64,000 nt of DNA from Rhodopseudomonas palustris (GCF_013415845.1 NZ_CP058907.1:3844001-3908000), one strand, 5' to 3'; positions 36,235-47,098 are shown, numbered from the stretch's first letter. The notes: generated from the sequence alone by a model not told the origin. Made by a program: numbers and translations.

Positions 36235-36429
36235 TCAGTGCGCGGGCTTGTCGGGGAAGCGGCTGTGGGCGTCGCCGTTCGGGTCGGTGCGCTTGACCGC
36301 CGAGTGGACGAAGCGGTCCAGGATGCGCACGATCACACCACGCGGCTGCGGCTGCTCGGGCTCGACGTTCGGAGGCGCACCACCCGGGCGAACCGGCGGG
36401 GAAATCTTCTCAAACGTGAAAGCAGGCAT
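36235..36429 (-). CDS. Conserved-looking small hypothetical protein
   Basis: 64 residues with no membrane segment or known domain. The start MPAFTFEKISPPVRPGGAPP followed by GVIVRILDRFVHSAVKR looks like a short basic, Pro-rich N-terminus and one amphipathic helix. Support for translation is a good ribosome-binding site (GAGGTGAT, 8 nt before the ATG at 36429) and its place alone between two plus-strand genes. I recall similar MPAFTFEKISPP starts in Bradyrhizobium proteins, unverified here. No function can be given. Confidence 0.6.
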   Translation of the reverse strand: MPAFTFEKISPPVRPGGAPPNVEPEQPQPRGVIVRILDRFVHSAVKRTDPNGDAHSRFPDKPAH

Positions 36430-36624
36430 TGTGTATCACCTCGTCGTTGAGTTGAGACACTCCCGGGATTGTCCCGGACGCGTTGTCAGAGCGTATTGCA
36501 GCAAGCACTGCGAGCTCTCGCCCGTCTCTTGCGGGCTCGATAAATCAAGCATAACTCGTGCCATAAGCTGAACTATATGCATATCGCGTGAGCCGTGCGC
36601 AACGTGTCGAGGGAGCAGACCGCT

Positions 36625-38454
36625 ATGTTCGAGTCGCATTTCCAGAGCTTCGAGGAGCCCGAGAGCGGCGTCGCACTCACCGCGCGGCTGTCGGCATTTC
36701 GCGAAGAGCTGCTGCGGCGCAAGCTCACCGGGTTTGCGATTCCCCGCGCCGATCAGCAACAAAACGAATATGTGCCGCCGTCCGACGAGCGGCTGGCGTG
36801 GCTCACCGGCTTCACCGGATCGGCTGGTCTCGCTTACGTGCTGATCGATCAGGCCGCGTTGTTCGTCGACGGCCGCTACACGTTGCAGGCCGCCAAACAG
36901 GTCGACGGCAATGCCTGGCGCATCGAGTCGCTGGTCGAACCGCCGCCGGAACGCTGGCTGGAGACGCATCTGAAAGCCGGTGATCGCCTCGGATTTGATC
37001 CGTGGCTGCACACTTCTTCGGCAGTCGAACGGATGCAGGCCGCCTGCGCCAAGGCTGGCGCCGAGCTGGTCGCGGTCGACGGCAATCCGGTCGACGCGGT
37101 GTGGAGCGAACGTCCCGCGCCGCCGCTCGGACCGGTCACTGTCCACGGCGTGGAATTCGCCGGCGAGAGCGAGGCCAGCAAGCTCGGCCGCATCAACGAG
37201 GAGCTGGCCCGGCTGAAGGCCGACGCGCTGGTGCTTTCGGATTCCCACGCCGTCGCCTGGACCTTCAACATCCGCGGCGCCGACGTCTCGCACACGCCGC
37301 TGCCGCTATCCTACGCGCTGCTGCCGAAGGATGGCCGCCCCACAATCTTCATCGAGGGCCGCAAGCTGTCGAACAGCGTGCGCGATCATCTTGAGCAGAC
37401 AGCCGACATCGCCGAGCCGGCCGAGCTGGCGCCGATGCTGCGCGAACTCGCCAAGACCGGCGCGACGATCGCGCTCGACAGCGCCACCGCGGCCGATGCG
37501 CTGACCCGGCTGATCAAGGATGCCGGCGGCAAGCCGCTGCGCGGCGCCGATCCGGTGGCGCTGCTCAAGGCCGTGAAGAACACCGCCGAGATCGACGGCA
37601 CCCGCGCGGCGCATCGCCGCGACGCGGTGGCGCTGGCGCGGTTCCTGGCGTTCATCGATGCGGAAGCGCCGAAGGGCGCACTGACCGAGATCGACGCGGT
37701 CGAAGCGCTGGAGACGTTCCGCCGCGACACCGGCGCGCTCAAGGACGTGTCGTTCCCGACCATCTCCGGCACCGGCCCGAACGGCGCGATCGTGCATTAT
37801 CGCGTCACCCGCAAGAGCAACCGCCGGATCCAGCCCGGCGACCTCTTACTGATCGACAGCGGCGCGCAGTATCAGGACGGTACCACCGACGTCACCCGCA
37901 CCATCGCGGTCGGCGAGCCGACGGCGGAGATGCGCGACCGCTTCACCCGCGTGCTGCGCGGCCACCTGGCGATCGCCCGCGCGGTGTTTCCCGACGGCAC
38001 CACCGGCGCGCAGCTCGATACGTTGGCGCGGCAGTTCCTGTGGCAGGCTGGAATCGATTTCGAGCACGGCACCGGCCACGGCGTCGGCAGCTATCTGTCG
38101 GTGCACGAAGGCCCTGCGCGGATCTCCAAGCTCGGCACCACCCCGCTGAAGCGCGGCATGATCCTGTCCAACGAGCCCGGCTACTACAAGACCGACGGCT
38201 TCGGCATCCGGATCGAGAACCTCGAACTGGTGGTCGAGAAACAGATCGACGGCGCCGAGAAGCCGATGAACGGTTTCGAGACCCTGACGCTGGCGCCGAT
38301 CGACCGCCGCCTGATCGACGTGGCGATGCTCAGCGCCGAGGAGCGCAGCTGGCTCGACGCCTACCACGCCCGCGTCCGCGAAACCGTCCGCCCCCACCTC
38401 GACGGCCCCACCCAACTTTGGCTCGACGCAGCGACCGCGCCGCTGCACTCGTAA
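36625..38454 (+). CDS. pepP: Aminopeptidase P family protein (M24, long XPNPEP1-like form)
   Basis: 609 residues, longer than E. coli PepP (441) and matching the three-domain eukaryote-like form. Two creatinase-like N-terminal domains precede the pita-bread M24 domain (~300-540), with metal ligands visible in LLIDSGAQYQDGTTDVTRTI (two Asp), FEHGTGHGVG (His), SNEPGYY (Glu) and RIENLELV (Glu). It removes N-terminal residues before proline. The ATG at 36625 follows GAGGGAG by 9 nt; an in-frame codon at 36595 lacks support. Confidence 0.93.
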   Translation: MFESHFQSFEEPESGVALTARLSAFREELLRRKLTGFAIPRADQQQNEYVPPSDERLAWLTGFTGSAGLAYVLIDQAALFVDGRYTLQAAKQVDGNAWRIESLVEPPPERWLETHLKAGDRLGFDPWLHTSSAVERMQAACAKAGAELVAVDGNPVDAVWSERPAPPLGPVTVHGVEFAGESEASKLGRINEELARLKADALVLSDSHAVAWTFNIRGADVSHTPLPLSYALLPKDGRPTIFIEGRKLSNSVRDHLEQTADIAEPAELAPMLRELAKTGATIALDSATAADALTRLIKDAGGKPLRGADPVALLKAVKNTAEIDGTRAAHRRDAVALARFLAFIDAEAPKGALTEIDAVEALETFRRDTGALKDVSFPTISGTGPNGAIVHYRVTRKSNRRIQPGDLLLIDSGAQYQDGTTDVTRTIAVGEPTAEMRDRFTRVLRGHLAIARAVFPDGTTGAQLDTLARQFLWQAGIDFEHGTGHGVGSYLSVHEGPARISKLGTTPLKRGMILSNEPGYYKTDGFGIRIENLELVVEKQIDGAEKPMNGFETLTLAPIDRRLIDVAMLSAEERSWLDAYHARVRETVRPHLDGPTQLWLDAATAPLHS

Positions 38455-38486
38455 GCTTAGGAGCGCCGGAGCACAGCCCACACCAC

Positions 38487-38612
38487 GAGTCATTCCGGGG
38501 CGCGAGCGCAAGCTCGCGAACCCGGAATCTGAAGCAAGCACGGCCTGGGGCTGCGTCGCCCACGCTAATCTCGAGATTCCGGGTTCGCCGCTGCGCGGCG
38601 CCCCGGAATGAC
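38487..38612. repeat. Palindromic element, ATTCCGGGG family (gene-less form)
   Basis: Left arm GAGTCATTCCGGGG ... CGAACCCGGAATCT (38487-38530), itself hairpin-forming, a 42-nt spacer, then the right arm GAGATTCCGGGTTCGC ... GCGCCCCGGAATGAC (38573-38612), the inverted copy. A further right-arm end (CGCGCCCCGGAATGAC) lies at 38630-38645. With it, the 346-bp gap between pepP and the Bcr/CflA gene holds no gene that I can support. Confidence 0.88.
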
Positions 38613-38800
38613 AATCGAGAGTCTCTGCGCGCGCCCCGGAATGACGCGTGGCTGATGTTCGACCGCCGCCAACCCGCCCTCGCCCGGCTTCCGCATAGCC
38701 TTATGCCGAAAAACCGCCTGTTAGCGCTGCCCCGGCAGGCTACAGTCGACCACCAGCTCACATCCTTCGCCGCGGCAGGCCCGTCGGGAACCGATCTCGC

Positions 38801-40087
38801 ATGCACGGAATCGTCGGCAGATACGCAACGATCGACGCCAGCCGGCGCGACCTGCCGCCGTCGAAACTGCTGCTCCTGCTGCTGGTGCTGATGAACGGTG
38901 CGGCGCCGATCGCGCTGTACATCTTCGTGCCGGCGCTGCCGGTGCTGGCGAGCGATTTCGGCAGCGACATCTCGGTCGCGCAGATGACCGTGTCGCTCTA
39001 CATGGTCGGGCTGGCCTGCTCGCAGTTGATCATGGGGCCGTTGTCCGACCGCTTCGGCCGCCGCCCGGTGCTGCTCGGCGGGCTGGCGCTGATGGTCGCG
39101 GCCAGCATCGGCTGCATCTTCGCACAGACGCTGCCGCAACTGATCGCGCTGCGCTTCCTGCAGGCGCTCGGCGGAGCCTCGGGCATGGTGATCAGCCGCG
39201 CCATCATCCGCGATCTCTACAGCCGCGACCGCGTCGGCGGCATGCTCAGTCTCGTGATCGCCGTGATGATGATCGCGCAGATGCTGAGCCCGCTCGCCGG
39301 CGGCGTCATCGAAACCGCGTTCGGCTGGCGCGCGATCTTCTATGCCGTCACCGCCGGAGCGATCGTCGTCGCCGCGGCGATCACGCTGGCGCTGCCGGAA
39401 ACGTGCCGCCGCGGTACGCCCGCCGCGCAGCGCGGCAGCTTCGGCACCGACCTCCGCAGCCTGTTCGGCAGCCGCGCCTTCATCGGCTACGTGCTGTGCC
39501 AGGTGCTGGCGTCGGCGATCATCTTCATCTTTGCCGGCGGCGGCCCCTACGTCGTGGTGACGCAAATGGGCCGCAGCAGCGCCGAGTACGGCGCATGGTT
39601 CGCCAGCTCCGGCTTCGCCTATCTGATGGGCAACGTGTTCTGCGTGAAATTCTCGCCGCGGCATTCGCTCGACCGTCTGATCTGGTTCGGGCTCGGGCTG
39701 CAGATCGCCGGCGCGTTGCTCAATCTGGCGTGGGGCATCCTCGGCTGGAATCAGGTGCCGAGCTGGCTGTTCGGCACCCACATGATCATCATGTTCGGCA
39801 ACGCCGCGGTGATGGCCAACGCCGCCGCCGGCGCGATCAGCATCCGCCCGCAGGCCGCCGGTACCGCATCTGGTCTGATGGGCTTCACCCAATTCGGGTT
39901 CGGCTCGCTGTGTTCGCAGGCCGGCGCCTGGCTCGGCGGCCATTTCGCGACGCCGTTGCCGCTCAACATCGCGATTTTCGGAACGGCACTCGCCTGCGCA
40001 TCGGCGATGATCTTCCTGGTGCCGCGCCGCAACCTGATCGCGACCGAGGAACTGATCGAGAAGGCGGAAGAAGAGACACTGGTGTAG
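38801..40087 (+). CDS. Bcr/CflA family multidrug efflux transporter (MFS)
   Basis: 428 residues with 12 predicted membrane segments. The loop 2-3 MFS motif is GPLSDRFGRRPVLLGGLALM, and the Bcr-type motif-C region follows (FLQALGGASGMVISRAIIRD). N- and C-terminal tails are short. Such proteins export drugs, peptides or sulfonamides by proton antiport; the substrate is unknown. It is flanked on both sides by palindromic repeats. Confidence 0.92.
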   Translation: MHGIVGRYATIDASRRDLPPSKLLLLLLVLMNGAAPIALYIFVPALPVLASDFGSDISVAQMTVSLYMVGLACSQLIMGPLSDRFGRRPVLLGGLALMVAASIGCIFAQTLPQLIALRFLQALGGASGMVISRAIIRDLYSRDRVGGMLSLVIAVMMIAQMLSPLAGGVIETAFGWRAIFYAVTAGAIVVAAAITLALPETCRRGTPAAQRGSFGTDLRSLFGSRAFIGYVLCQVLASAIIFIFAGGGPYVVVTQMGRSSAEYGAWFASSGFAYLMGNVFCVKFSPRHSLDRLIWFGLGLQIAGALLNLAWGILGWNQVPSWLFGTHMIIMFGNAAVMANAAAGAISIRPQAAGTASGLMGFTQFGFGSLCSQAGAWLGGHFATPLPLNIAIFGTALACASAMIFLVPRRNLIATEELIEKAEEETLV

Positions 40088-40105
40088 ACCGGCGGTCCTT
40101 CCCAG

Positions 40106-40145
40106 CGTCATCCTCCGCGAAAGCGGAGGATCCAGTATTCCAGAG
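40106..40145. repeat. Partial palindromic repeat, GTCATCC-CCGCGAA family
   Basis: GTCATCCTCCGCGAAAGCGG followed by AGGATCCAGTATTCCAGAG, closely matching the left half of the larger element at 60120-60216. It forms a small hairpin (CCTCCGC/GCGGAGG). Confidence 0.75.
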
Positions 40146-40175
40146 GCTCACGCGTTCACATCGAAGCGCCCCAAC

Positions 40176-40276
40176 GAGTTATTCCGGGGCGCTCACGCAG
40201 TGAGCGAACCCGAAATCTCGATCGACAGAACACCTCGAGATTCCGGGTTCGCGCGTTCCGCGCGCCCCGGAATGAC
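40176..40276. repeat. Palindromic element, ATTCCGGGG family (gene-less, short spacer)
   Basis: Left arm GAGTTATTCCGGGGCGC ... GAACCCGAAATCT (40176-40218), an 18-nt spacer, right arm GAGATTCCGGGTTCGC ... GCGCCCCGGAATGAC (40237-40276). It ends 4 nt before the convergent ligA stop. Confidence 0.88.
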
Positions 40277-40280
40277 GGGG

Positions 40281-42481
<2,201 letters not shown>

Positions 42482-42510
42482 CGAGGTGATCAGGTTAGAA
42501 ACTCTACCGC

Positions 42511-42554
42511 GAGTCATTCCGGGGCGCTTGTGGCACGCAAGCGAACCCGGAATC
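42511..42554. repeat. Left arm of ATTCCGGGG element, upstream of the GIY-YIG gene
   Basis: GAGTCATTCCGGGGCGC ... GCGAACCCGGAATC, matching the left arms at 38487 and 40176. It ends 20 nt before the GIY-YIG start codon. Confidence 0.88.
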
Positions 42555-42574
42555 GCGCAGCGCGCGAGGCGCCG

Positions 42575-42861
42575 GTGCCCTATTATGTCTATCTGTTCGC
42601 CAGCCGGAAAGACGGTGCGCTGTATGTTGGCGTCACCAACGACCTGGTCCGCCAAGCGTATGAGCATCGCACCAAAGCCGTGCCGGGTTTCACGTCGAAA
42701 TACAACATCGCCAAGCTGGTGTGGTTCGAAATCCACGACGACCCGATTTCCGCGATCACCCGGGAGAAGGAGATCAAAAAGGGCGGCGGGCCTGGAAGGT
42801 GGCGCTGATCGAGCGCGACAATCCCGGGTGGGACGATCTATTCGAGACGATCGCGAGCTAG
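42575..42861 (+). pseudogene. GIY-YIG endonuclease (UPF0213/YhbQ-like), frameshifted
   Basis: The frame from GTG 42575 (GAGG 5 nt upstream) encodes a small GIY-YIG domain: YYVYLFASRKDGALYVGVTN, then DLVRQAYEHRTKAVPGFTSK, YNIAKLVWFE and ITREKEIKK. After the run AAAAAGGGC near 42776-42783 that frame reads GGGPGRWR and stops at 42808. One frame over, the expected ending continues as WRRAWKVALIERDNPGWDDL and FETIAS to a stop at 42859-42861. Restoring one base after AAAAAG would give a normal ~95-residue protein. So it is a one-base deletion, a sequencing error or a slippage site. It lies between the two arms of a palindromic element. Confidence 0.88.
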
Positions 42862-42886
42862 GCTGAGGCAGCGTGCCCTGAACCTC

Positions 42887-42924
42887 GGGATTCCGGGTTC
42901 GCGCTTCGCGCGCCCCGGAATGAC
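42887..42924. repeat. Right arm of ATTCCGGGG element, downstream of the GIY-YIG gene
   Basis: GGGATTCCGGGTTCGCGCTT ... GCGCCCCGGAATGAC, the inverted partner of the arm at 42511-42554. The two arms enclose the nuclease gene. Confidence 0.88.
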
Positions 42925-42950
42925 TGCGTGTTGAGAAAGGGCCCCTCAGC

Positions 42951-42995
42951 GAGTCATTCCGGGGCGCGAGCATAAGCTCGCGAACCCGGAATCTC
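42951..42995. repeat. Left-arm type unit of the ATTCCGGGG family, next to recN
   Basis: GAGTCATTCCGGGGCGCGAG ... GCGAACCCGGAATCTC. It stands 20 nt from the recN stop without a following right arm, mirroring the lone unit next to ligA. Confidence 0.85.
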
Positions 42996-43015
42996 TGCCA
43001 CTGGGAGGAGACCCC

Positions 43016-44701
43016 CTACCCCGCCGCCTTGATCAGCCGGTCGGCCGCGGCGCGGGCTTCGGCGGTGATCTCGGCACCTGCCAGCATGCGGGCGATTTCC
43101 TCGCGGCGGTGGTCTTGTTCCAGGGCGGCGACGCGGGTGGCGACGCGTTTGCCCTTGTCGAGGGCGGCCTTGGAGATCAGCAGATGCTGATCGGCACGCG
43201 CCGCGACCTGGGGAGCGTGGGTCACGGCCATCACCTGAACCTTCGAGGCCAGCCGCGCTAGCCGGGCGCCGATCGCGTCCGCGACCGCGCCGCCGACGCC
43301 GGTGTCGATCTCGTCGAACACCAAAGTCGGCGCCGAGCCCTTGTCGGACAGCACCACTTTCAGCGCCAGCAGGAAGCGCGACAGCTCGCCGCCCGACGCA
43401 ACTTTCATCAGCGGGCCGGGCCGGGTGCCGGGATTGGTCTGCACCCAGAATTCGACGCGGTCGATGCCCTGCGGGCCCGGCGCGGCCTCGTCGGCCTCGA
43501 CCTGGGTCATGAACTTGGCGCGTTCGAGCTTGAGCGGCGCCAGCTCGGCGCCGACTGCCTTGTTGAGCTTGTCGGCGGCCTTGGCGCGCGCGGCCGACAG
43601 CTTCGCCGCGGCGGCGCCGTAGCGGGCGTCGGCTTCGGCCGCGGCCTTCTCCAGCGCCACCAGCCGGTCGGCGCCGGCATCGATCAGCGCGACATCGGCG
43701 ACGTATTGCGCGGCGAGCGCGGCGAGCGAATCCACCGGGGTCGAATACTTGCGGGCGGCGGCGCGCAGCGCGAACAGCCGCTCCTCGATCCGCTCCAGTT
43801 CCAACGGATCGAAATCGGCCGCGGCCAGCGCGGCGTTGAGATGCTGGTCGGCTTCTTCCAACGCGTTGATGGCGGCGTCGATCGCGCGCACCGCGGGCTC
43901 GATCAGTTGCGGCGCGGTGCCGGCGCGGCGCTCCAGCCGGCGTACCGCGGACGCCAGCGCGGCGACCGGCGAATGATGCCCGCCGACCACCTCCTGCGCC
44001 TCGCGCAGGTCGGCGGCGATCTTCTCGCCCTGCATCATGGTGGTGCGGCGCTCGGCCAACGAGGTCTCCTCGCCGTCCTGCGGCGCGAGCTGCTTCAGTT
44101 CGTCGGCTGCATGGCGCAGATAGTCGGCCTCGCGGGCGGCGCGTTCCATGCCGGCGCGATGGGCGTCGAGCGCGGCCCGCGCGGTGCGGCGGCCCTCCCA
44201 CAGCGCCTCGAGAGAAACGACGTCCTTCTCAAGGCCTGCGAAGGCGTCGAGCAGCCGGCGATGGGTGGCGGCGTCGACCAGCGCGCGCTCGTCGTGCTGG
44301 CCGTGGATCTCGACCAGCGTCGCGCCGACCGCCTTGAGGGTCTGCACGCTGACCGACTGGTCGTTAATGAAGGCGCGGGTGCGGCCGTCGGCGAGCTGGA
44401 CGCGGCGGAGGATCAGTTCGCCAGATTCGTCGACCTCACGGTCGTCGAGACCGTTGGCCTTGAGAATCGCGAACGCCGGATGGGTCTTGGCGACATCGAA
44501 GCTGGCGGTGACCTGGCCGTGCTCGGCGCCGTGGCGGACCAGCGCTGCATCGCCGCGGCCGCCGAGCGCCAGCGCGAAGGCATCGAGCAGAATCGATTTG
44601 CCGGCGCCGGTCTCGCCGGTCAGCACCGCAAGGCCACGGGAAAACTCGATGTCGAGCCGCTCGATCAACACGATATCGCGGATCGACAGGCGGGCAAGCA
44701 T
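43016..44701 (-). CDS. recN: DNA repair protein RecN
   Basis: 561 residues, an SMC-like ATPase acting at double-strand breaks. Walker A GETGAGKS (29-36), a long coiled-coil middle (about 155-360), ABC-type signature ASGGELSRFLLALK, and Walker B LVFDEIDTGVGG are all present. It begins 12 nt after the bamD stop and could be read from that transcript. A perfect GTTC-N7-GTTC LexA motif in the 3' end of bamD, 61 nt upstream of the start codon, suggests that it also has its own SOS-controlled promoter. Confidence 0.96.
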   Translation of the reverse strand: MLARLSIRDIVLIERLDIEFSRGLAVLTGETGAGKSILLDAFALALGGRGDAALVRHGAEHGQVTASFDVAKTHPAFAILKANGLDDREVDESGELILRRVQLADGRTRAFINDQSVSVQTLKAVGATLVEIHGQHDERALVDAATHRRLLDAFAGLEKDVVSLEALWEGRRTARAALDAHRAGMERAAREADYLRHAADELKQLAPQDGEETSLAERRTTMMQGEKIAADLREAQEVVGGHHSPVAALASAVRRLERRAGTAPQLIEPAVRAIDAAINALEEADQHLNAALAAADFDPLELERIEERLFALRAAARKYSTPVDSLAALAAQYVADVALIDAGADRLVALEKAAAEADARYGAAAAKLSAARAKAADKLNKAVGAELAPLKLERAKFMTQVEADEAAPGPQGIDRVEFWVQTNPGTRPGPLMKVASGGELSRFLLALKVVLSDKGSAPTLVFDEIDTGVGGAVADAIGARLARLASKVQVMAVTHAPQVAARADQHLLISKAALDKGKRVATRVAALEQDHRREEIARMLAGAEITAEARAAADRLIKAAG

Positions 44702-44713
44702 GCGAGGTGAGTC

Positions 44714-45622
44714 CTATCCGAGACCGAGCTTTTTGAAGGACTTGCTGATCCAGGAGCCCTTGTTCTCGGCGGGTTCTAAACCACCCGACTTTACAAGATT
44801 ATAGGCGTCTTTGTACCAGCGGCTGTCAGGAAAGTTGTGGCCAAGCACGGCGGCGGCGGTCTGCGCCTCGCCGACGATGCCGATCGCCATATAGGCCTCG
44901 GTCAGCCGCGCCAGCGCCTCTTCGACGTGGCGGGTGGTCTGATAACGCGTCACCACGGTCTTGAACCGGTTGATCGCCGCGGCGTAGTCGCGCTTGCTCA
45001 TGTAATAGCGGCCGATATCCATCTCCTTGCCGGCGAGCTGGTCGCGGGCGCCTTCCAGCTTCTGCTTGGCACTGTTGGCATATTCGGAGGTCGGATATTT
45101 GCGGATCACCTCTTCGAGCGCGGCGATCGCCTTTTCAGTGCGGCCCTGGTCGCGCGAGATGTCCGGGATCTGGTCGTAATTCGACGCCGCGATCAGATAC
45201 TGCGCATAGGCGGCGTCGGGGCTGCCGGGATGCAGCGTGACGTAGCGGGTCGCCGAACCGATGCAGCTGTCGTAGTCGCCGGCCTGATAATAAGCGTAGG
45301 CCGACATCAGCAGCGACTTGCGCGCCCAGTCCGAATACGGATGCTGGCGGTCGACTTCCTCGAACTTCTTGGCGGCGCCCTTGGTGTCCTTGTCCTGATT
45401 CATCAGGTACAAGCCCTCGTTGTAGAGCTTGTCCGCCGGCTCATCGACCATCTTGTCGTCTTTGGCCAGGAACTTGTCCCACAACGCGCCGGTGCCGCAG
45501 CCGCCGAGCGGAAGCGACAGCGCCAGCAGGCTGAAGACCATCGGCAGCCCGCGCCGCAGGCGATCACCCCTGCGAGAAGTCTCTCCGTTCCGCAGTCCGA
45601 GCGCGATCCGCTGTGCCGACAT
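44714..45622 (-). CDS. bamD: Outer membrane assembly lipoprotein BamD (ComL)
   Basis: 302 residues. A type II signal with lipobox LGGC (Cys42) anchors it to the outer membrane. The mature part consists of TPR-like helices: ADKLYNEGLYLMNQDKDTKG, FEEVDRQHPYSDWARKSLLM, YPTSEYANSAKQKLEGARDQ, and IGRYYMSKRDYAAAINRFKT. BamD is the essential lipoprotein of the BAM complex that inserts beta-barrel proteins. The ATG at 45622 gives a long but normal leader; upstream in-frame codons to 45754 are not supported. Confidence 0.95.
   Translation of the reverse strand: MSAQRIALGLRNGETSRRGDRLRRGLPMVFSLLALSLPLGGCGTGALWDKFLAKDDKMVDEPADKLYNEGLYLMNQDKDTKGAAKKFEEVDRQHPYSDWARKSLLMSAYAYYQAGDYDSCIGSATRYVTLHPGSPDAAYAQYLIAASNYDQIPDISRDQGRTEKAIAALEEVIRKYPTSEYANSAKQKLEGARDQLAGKEMDIGRYYMSKRDYAAAINRFKTVVTRYQTTRHVEEALARLTEAYMAIGIVGEAQTAAAVLGHNFPDSRWYKDAYNLVKSGGLEPAENKGSWISKSFKKLGLG
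44762..44776 (-). promoter_or_regulatory. Candidate LexA (SOS) box for recN
   Basis: The plus strand reads GTTC-TCGGCGG-GTTC; the minus (recN) strand reads GAACCCGCCGAGAAC. This exactly matches the alphaproteobacterial LexA direct-repeat consensus GTTC-N7-GTTC. It lies in the last codons of bamD, 61-75 nt upstream of the recN ATG, a plausible place for an internal SOS promoter. Confidence 0.65.
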
Positions 45623-45848
45623 CAATTCCAACCCGACAAATGGAGAACGGTGCCCCGGCAATCGACCAGACCGCTGTGGCCTGAGCCATCGACCTGCGCC
45701 GGAAAGCATGGAGTCAACCGCCGGCTGTTTAGCCGAAAAAGGTGACTTCACCAACCGGGTACGCAGCCAATTCGCCGGGAATAAGGCGGCCGGCCCAATC
45801 GGTTAACAGGCAGCAAGATGTGGACAATCACCTGACGCGCTGTGGCGA

Positions 45849-46811
45849 TCAGGACACGTCCGGGCCGTAGGCCGGAGCCACCATGCCGCCGACCAGGCCG
45901 GTGACGGCTTCGGCGTGGCCGCGAACGGCGCGACGCGCCGGTTCGGCTTCGATCACGCGCCAAGCGCTGCGATCAGCCAACAGAGCGGTGAGCACGGTGT
46001 GGTTGAGCTTGTGGCCGCCGCGCACCGAGCGGTAGGCGCCGAGGATCGGCAGGCCGGCCAGCGCCAGATCACCGATCGCGTCCAGCGCCTTGTGGCGGGC
46101 GCATTCGTCGGAGTAGCGCAGGCCTTCGGGGTTGAGCAGACGGTCGTCGTCGAACACCACCGAGTTTTCGAACGAGGCGCCGAGCGCGTAGCCCATCTTC
46201 CACAGCCGGGCGACGTCATTCATGCGGCCGAAGGTGCGGGCGCGCGCGACTTCGCGGCGGAAGATCTCCGGCTCGACCGCGAGCGCATATTTCTGCTTGC
46301 CGATCTGCGGATTGGAAAAGTCGATTTCGACTTCGACGCGGAAGCCGGCGGCGTAGGGCCGGAATTCGCCGAAGGATTCGCCGATCGCGGCGGAGACCGG
46401 CTTCAGAATCTGGAGGTATTTGCGGGGGGCAGCCTGCTCGCGAAGGCCGGCCTGGTCGATGGCGGCGACGAACGGGGCGGCGCTGCCGTCCATGATCGGG
46501 ACTTCGGGGCCGTCGACTTCGATCGTGGCGTTGTCGATGCCCATGCCGCGCAGCGCGGAGAGAACGTGTTCGGCGGTGGAGACCAGCGGACCGTCGCTGT
46601 CGCCGAGGACGGTGGCCAGCTCGGTGGCGACCACCGACTTGGACGTCGCCTTGATCTCGCGATCGGCGCCATCAAGTCCGGTCCGGACAAAAAGAAAACC
46701 CGCATCGATATCTGCGGGTCCCAGCGTCAGATTCACAGGACGGCCCGAATGAACACCTACGCCCGTCACCGTGGCTTGCGAACGCAGCGTGGTTTGCCGG
46801 CTGAACTTCAT
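45849..46811 (-). CDS. lpxC: UDP-3-O-acyl-N-acetylglucosamine deacetylase LpxC
   Basis: 320 residues; catalyses the committed step of lipid A synthesis. Zinc ligands are visible: His82 in STAEHVLSALRGMG, and His and Asp in HKALDAIGDLAL. GGHKLNHT carries the catalytic histidine region. The ATG at 46811 (MKFSRQTTL) is the family start; a GTG-type extension to 46904 has none of its features. The 226-bp gap to bamD has no clear terminator. Confidence 0.97.
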   Translation of the reverse strand: MKFSRQTTLRSQATVTGVGVHSGRPVNLTLGPADIDAGFLFVRTGLDGADREIKATSKSVVATELATVLGDSDGPLVSTAEHVLSALRGMGIDNATIEVDGPEVPIMDGSAAPFVAAIDQAGLREQAAPRKYLQILKPVSAAIGESFGEFRPYAAGFRVEVEIDFSNPQIGKQKYALAVEPEIFRREVARARTFGRMNDVARLWKMGYALGASFENSVVFDDDRLLNPEGLRYSDECARHKALDAIGDLALAGLPILGAYRSVRGGHKLNHTVLTALLADRSAWRVIEAEPARRAVRGHAEAVTGLVGGMVAPAYGPDVS

Positions 46812-46899
46812 AAGTAAAGTGTCCCACTGACGCAGTGCGGAGATCGTTCCGGTCCTGTCGGCCGGGCGACTCGCTCTAGGCGTCCCCAAGTCCGTATTG

Positions 46900-46927
46900 A
46901 CCATAGCACTGCCCCAAATCGCGCCAA
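46900..46927 (-). promoter_or_regulatory. Candidate sigma-70 promoter for lpxC
   Basis: On the minus strand TTGGCG (46927-46922), a 16-nt spacer, and TATGGT (46905-46900). It lies ~90 nt upstream of the lpxC start. This is the best match I see in the 346-bp ftsZ-lpxC gap, which is AT-rich and contains no gene. Confidence 0.3.
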
Positions 46928-47098
46928 CTCACGCTTTTTTACGGATTGTTACCCCAAACCCGCCGCATTACCGCCGCCTGCCGATCGAATTCGACATCAA
47001 TCGTGATCGCAGCGATTTCGTTTCAGCTCCGCCTAAAGTCGCAAACTTACGTTTTTTCAGTGACTTAGATTTTGAAGGCCAGAATACCGGCTTGCCAC

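Noticed and set aside
45819..45827. A single TGTGGACAA between lpxC and bamD as a DnaA site
   Set aside because: It is an isolated near-match with no phased neighbours; expected by chance in 64 kb.
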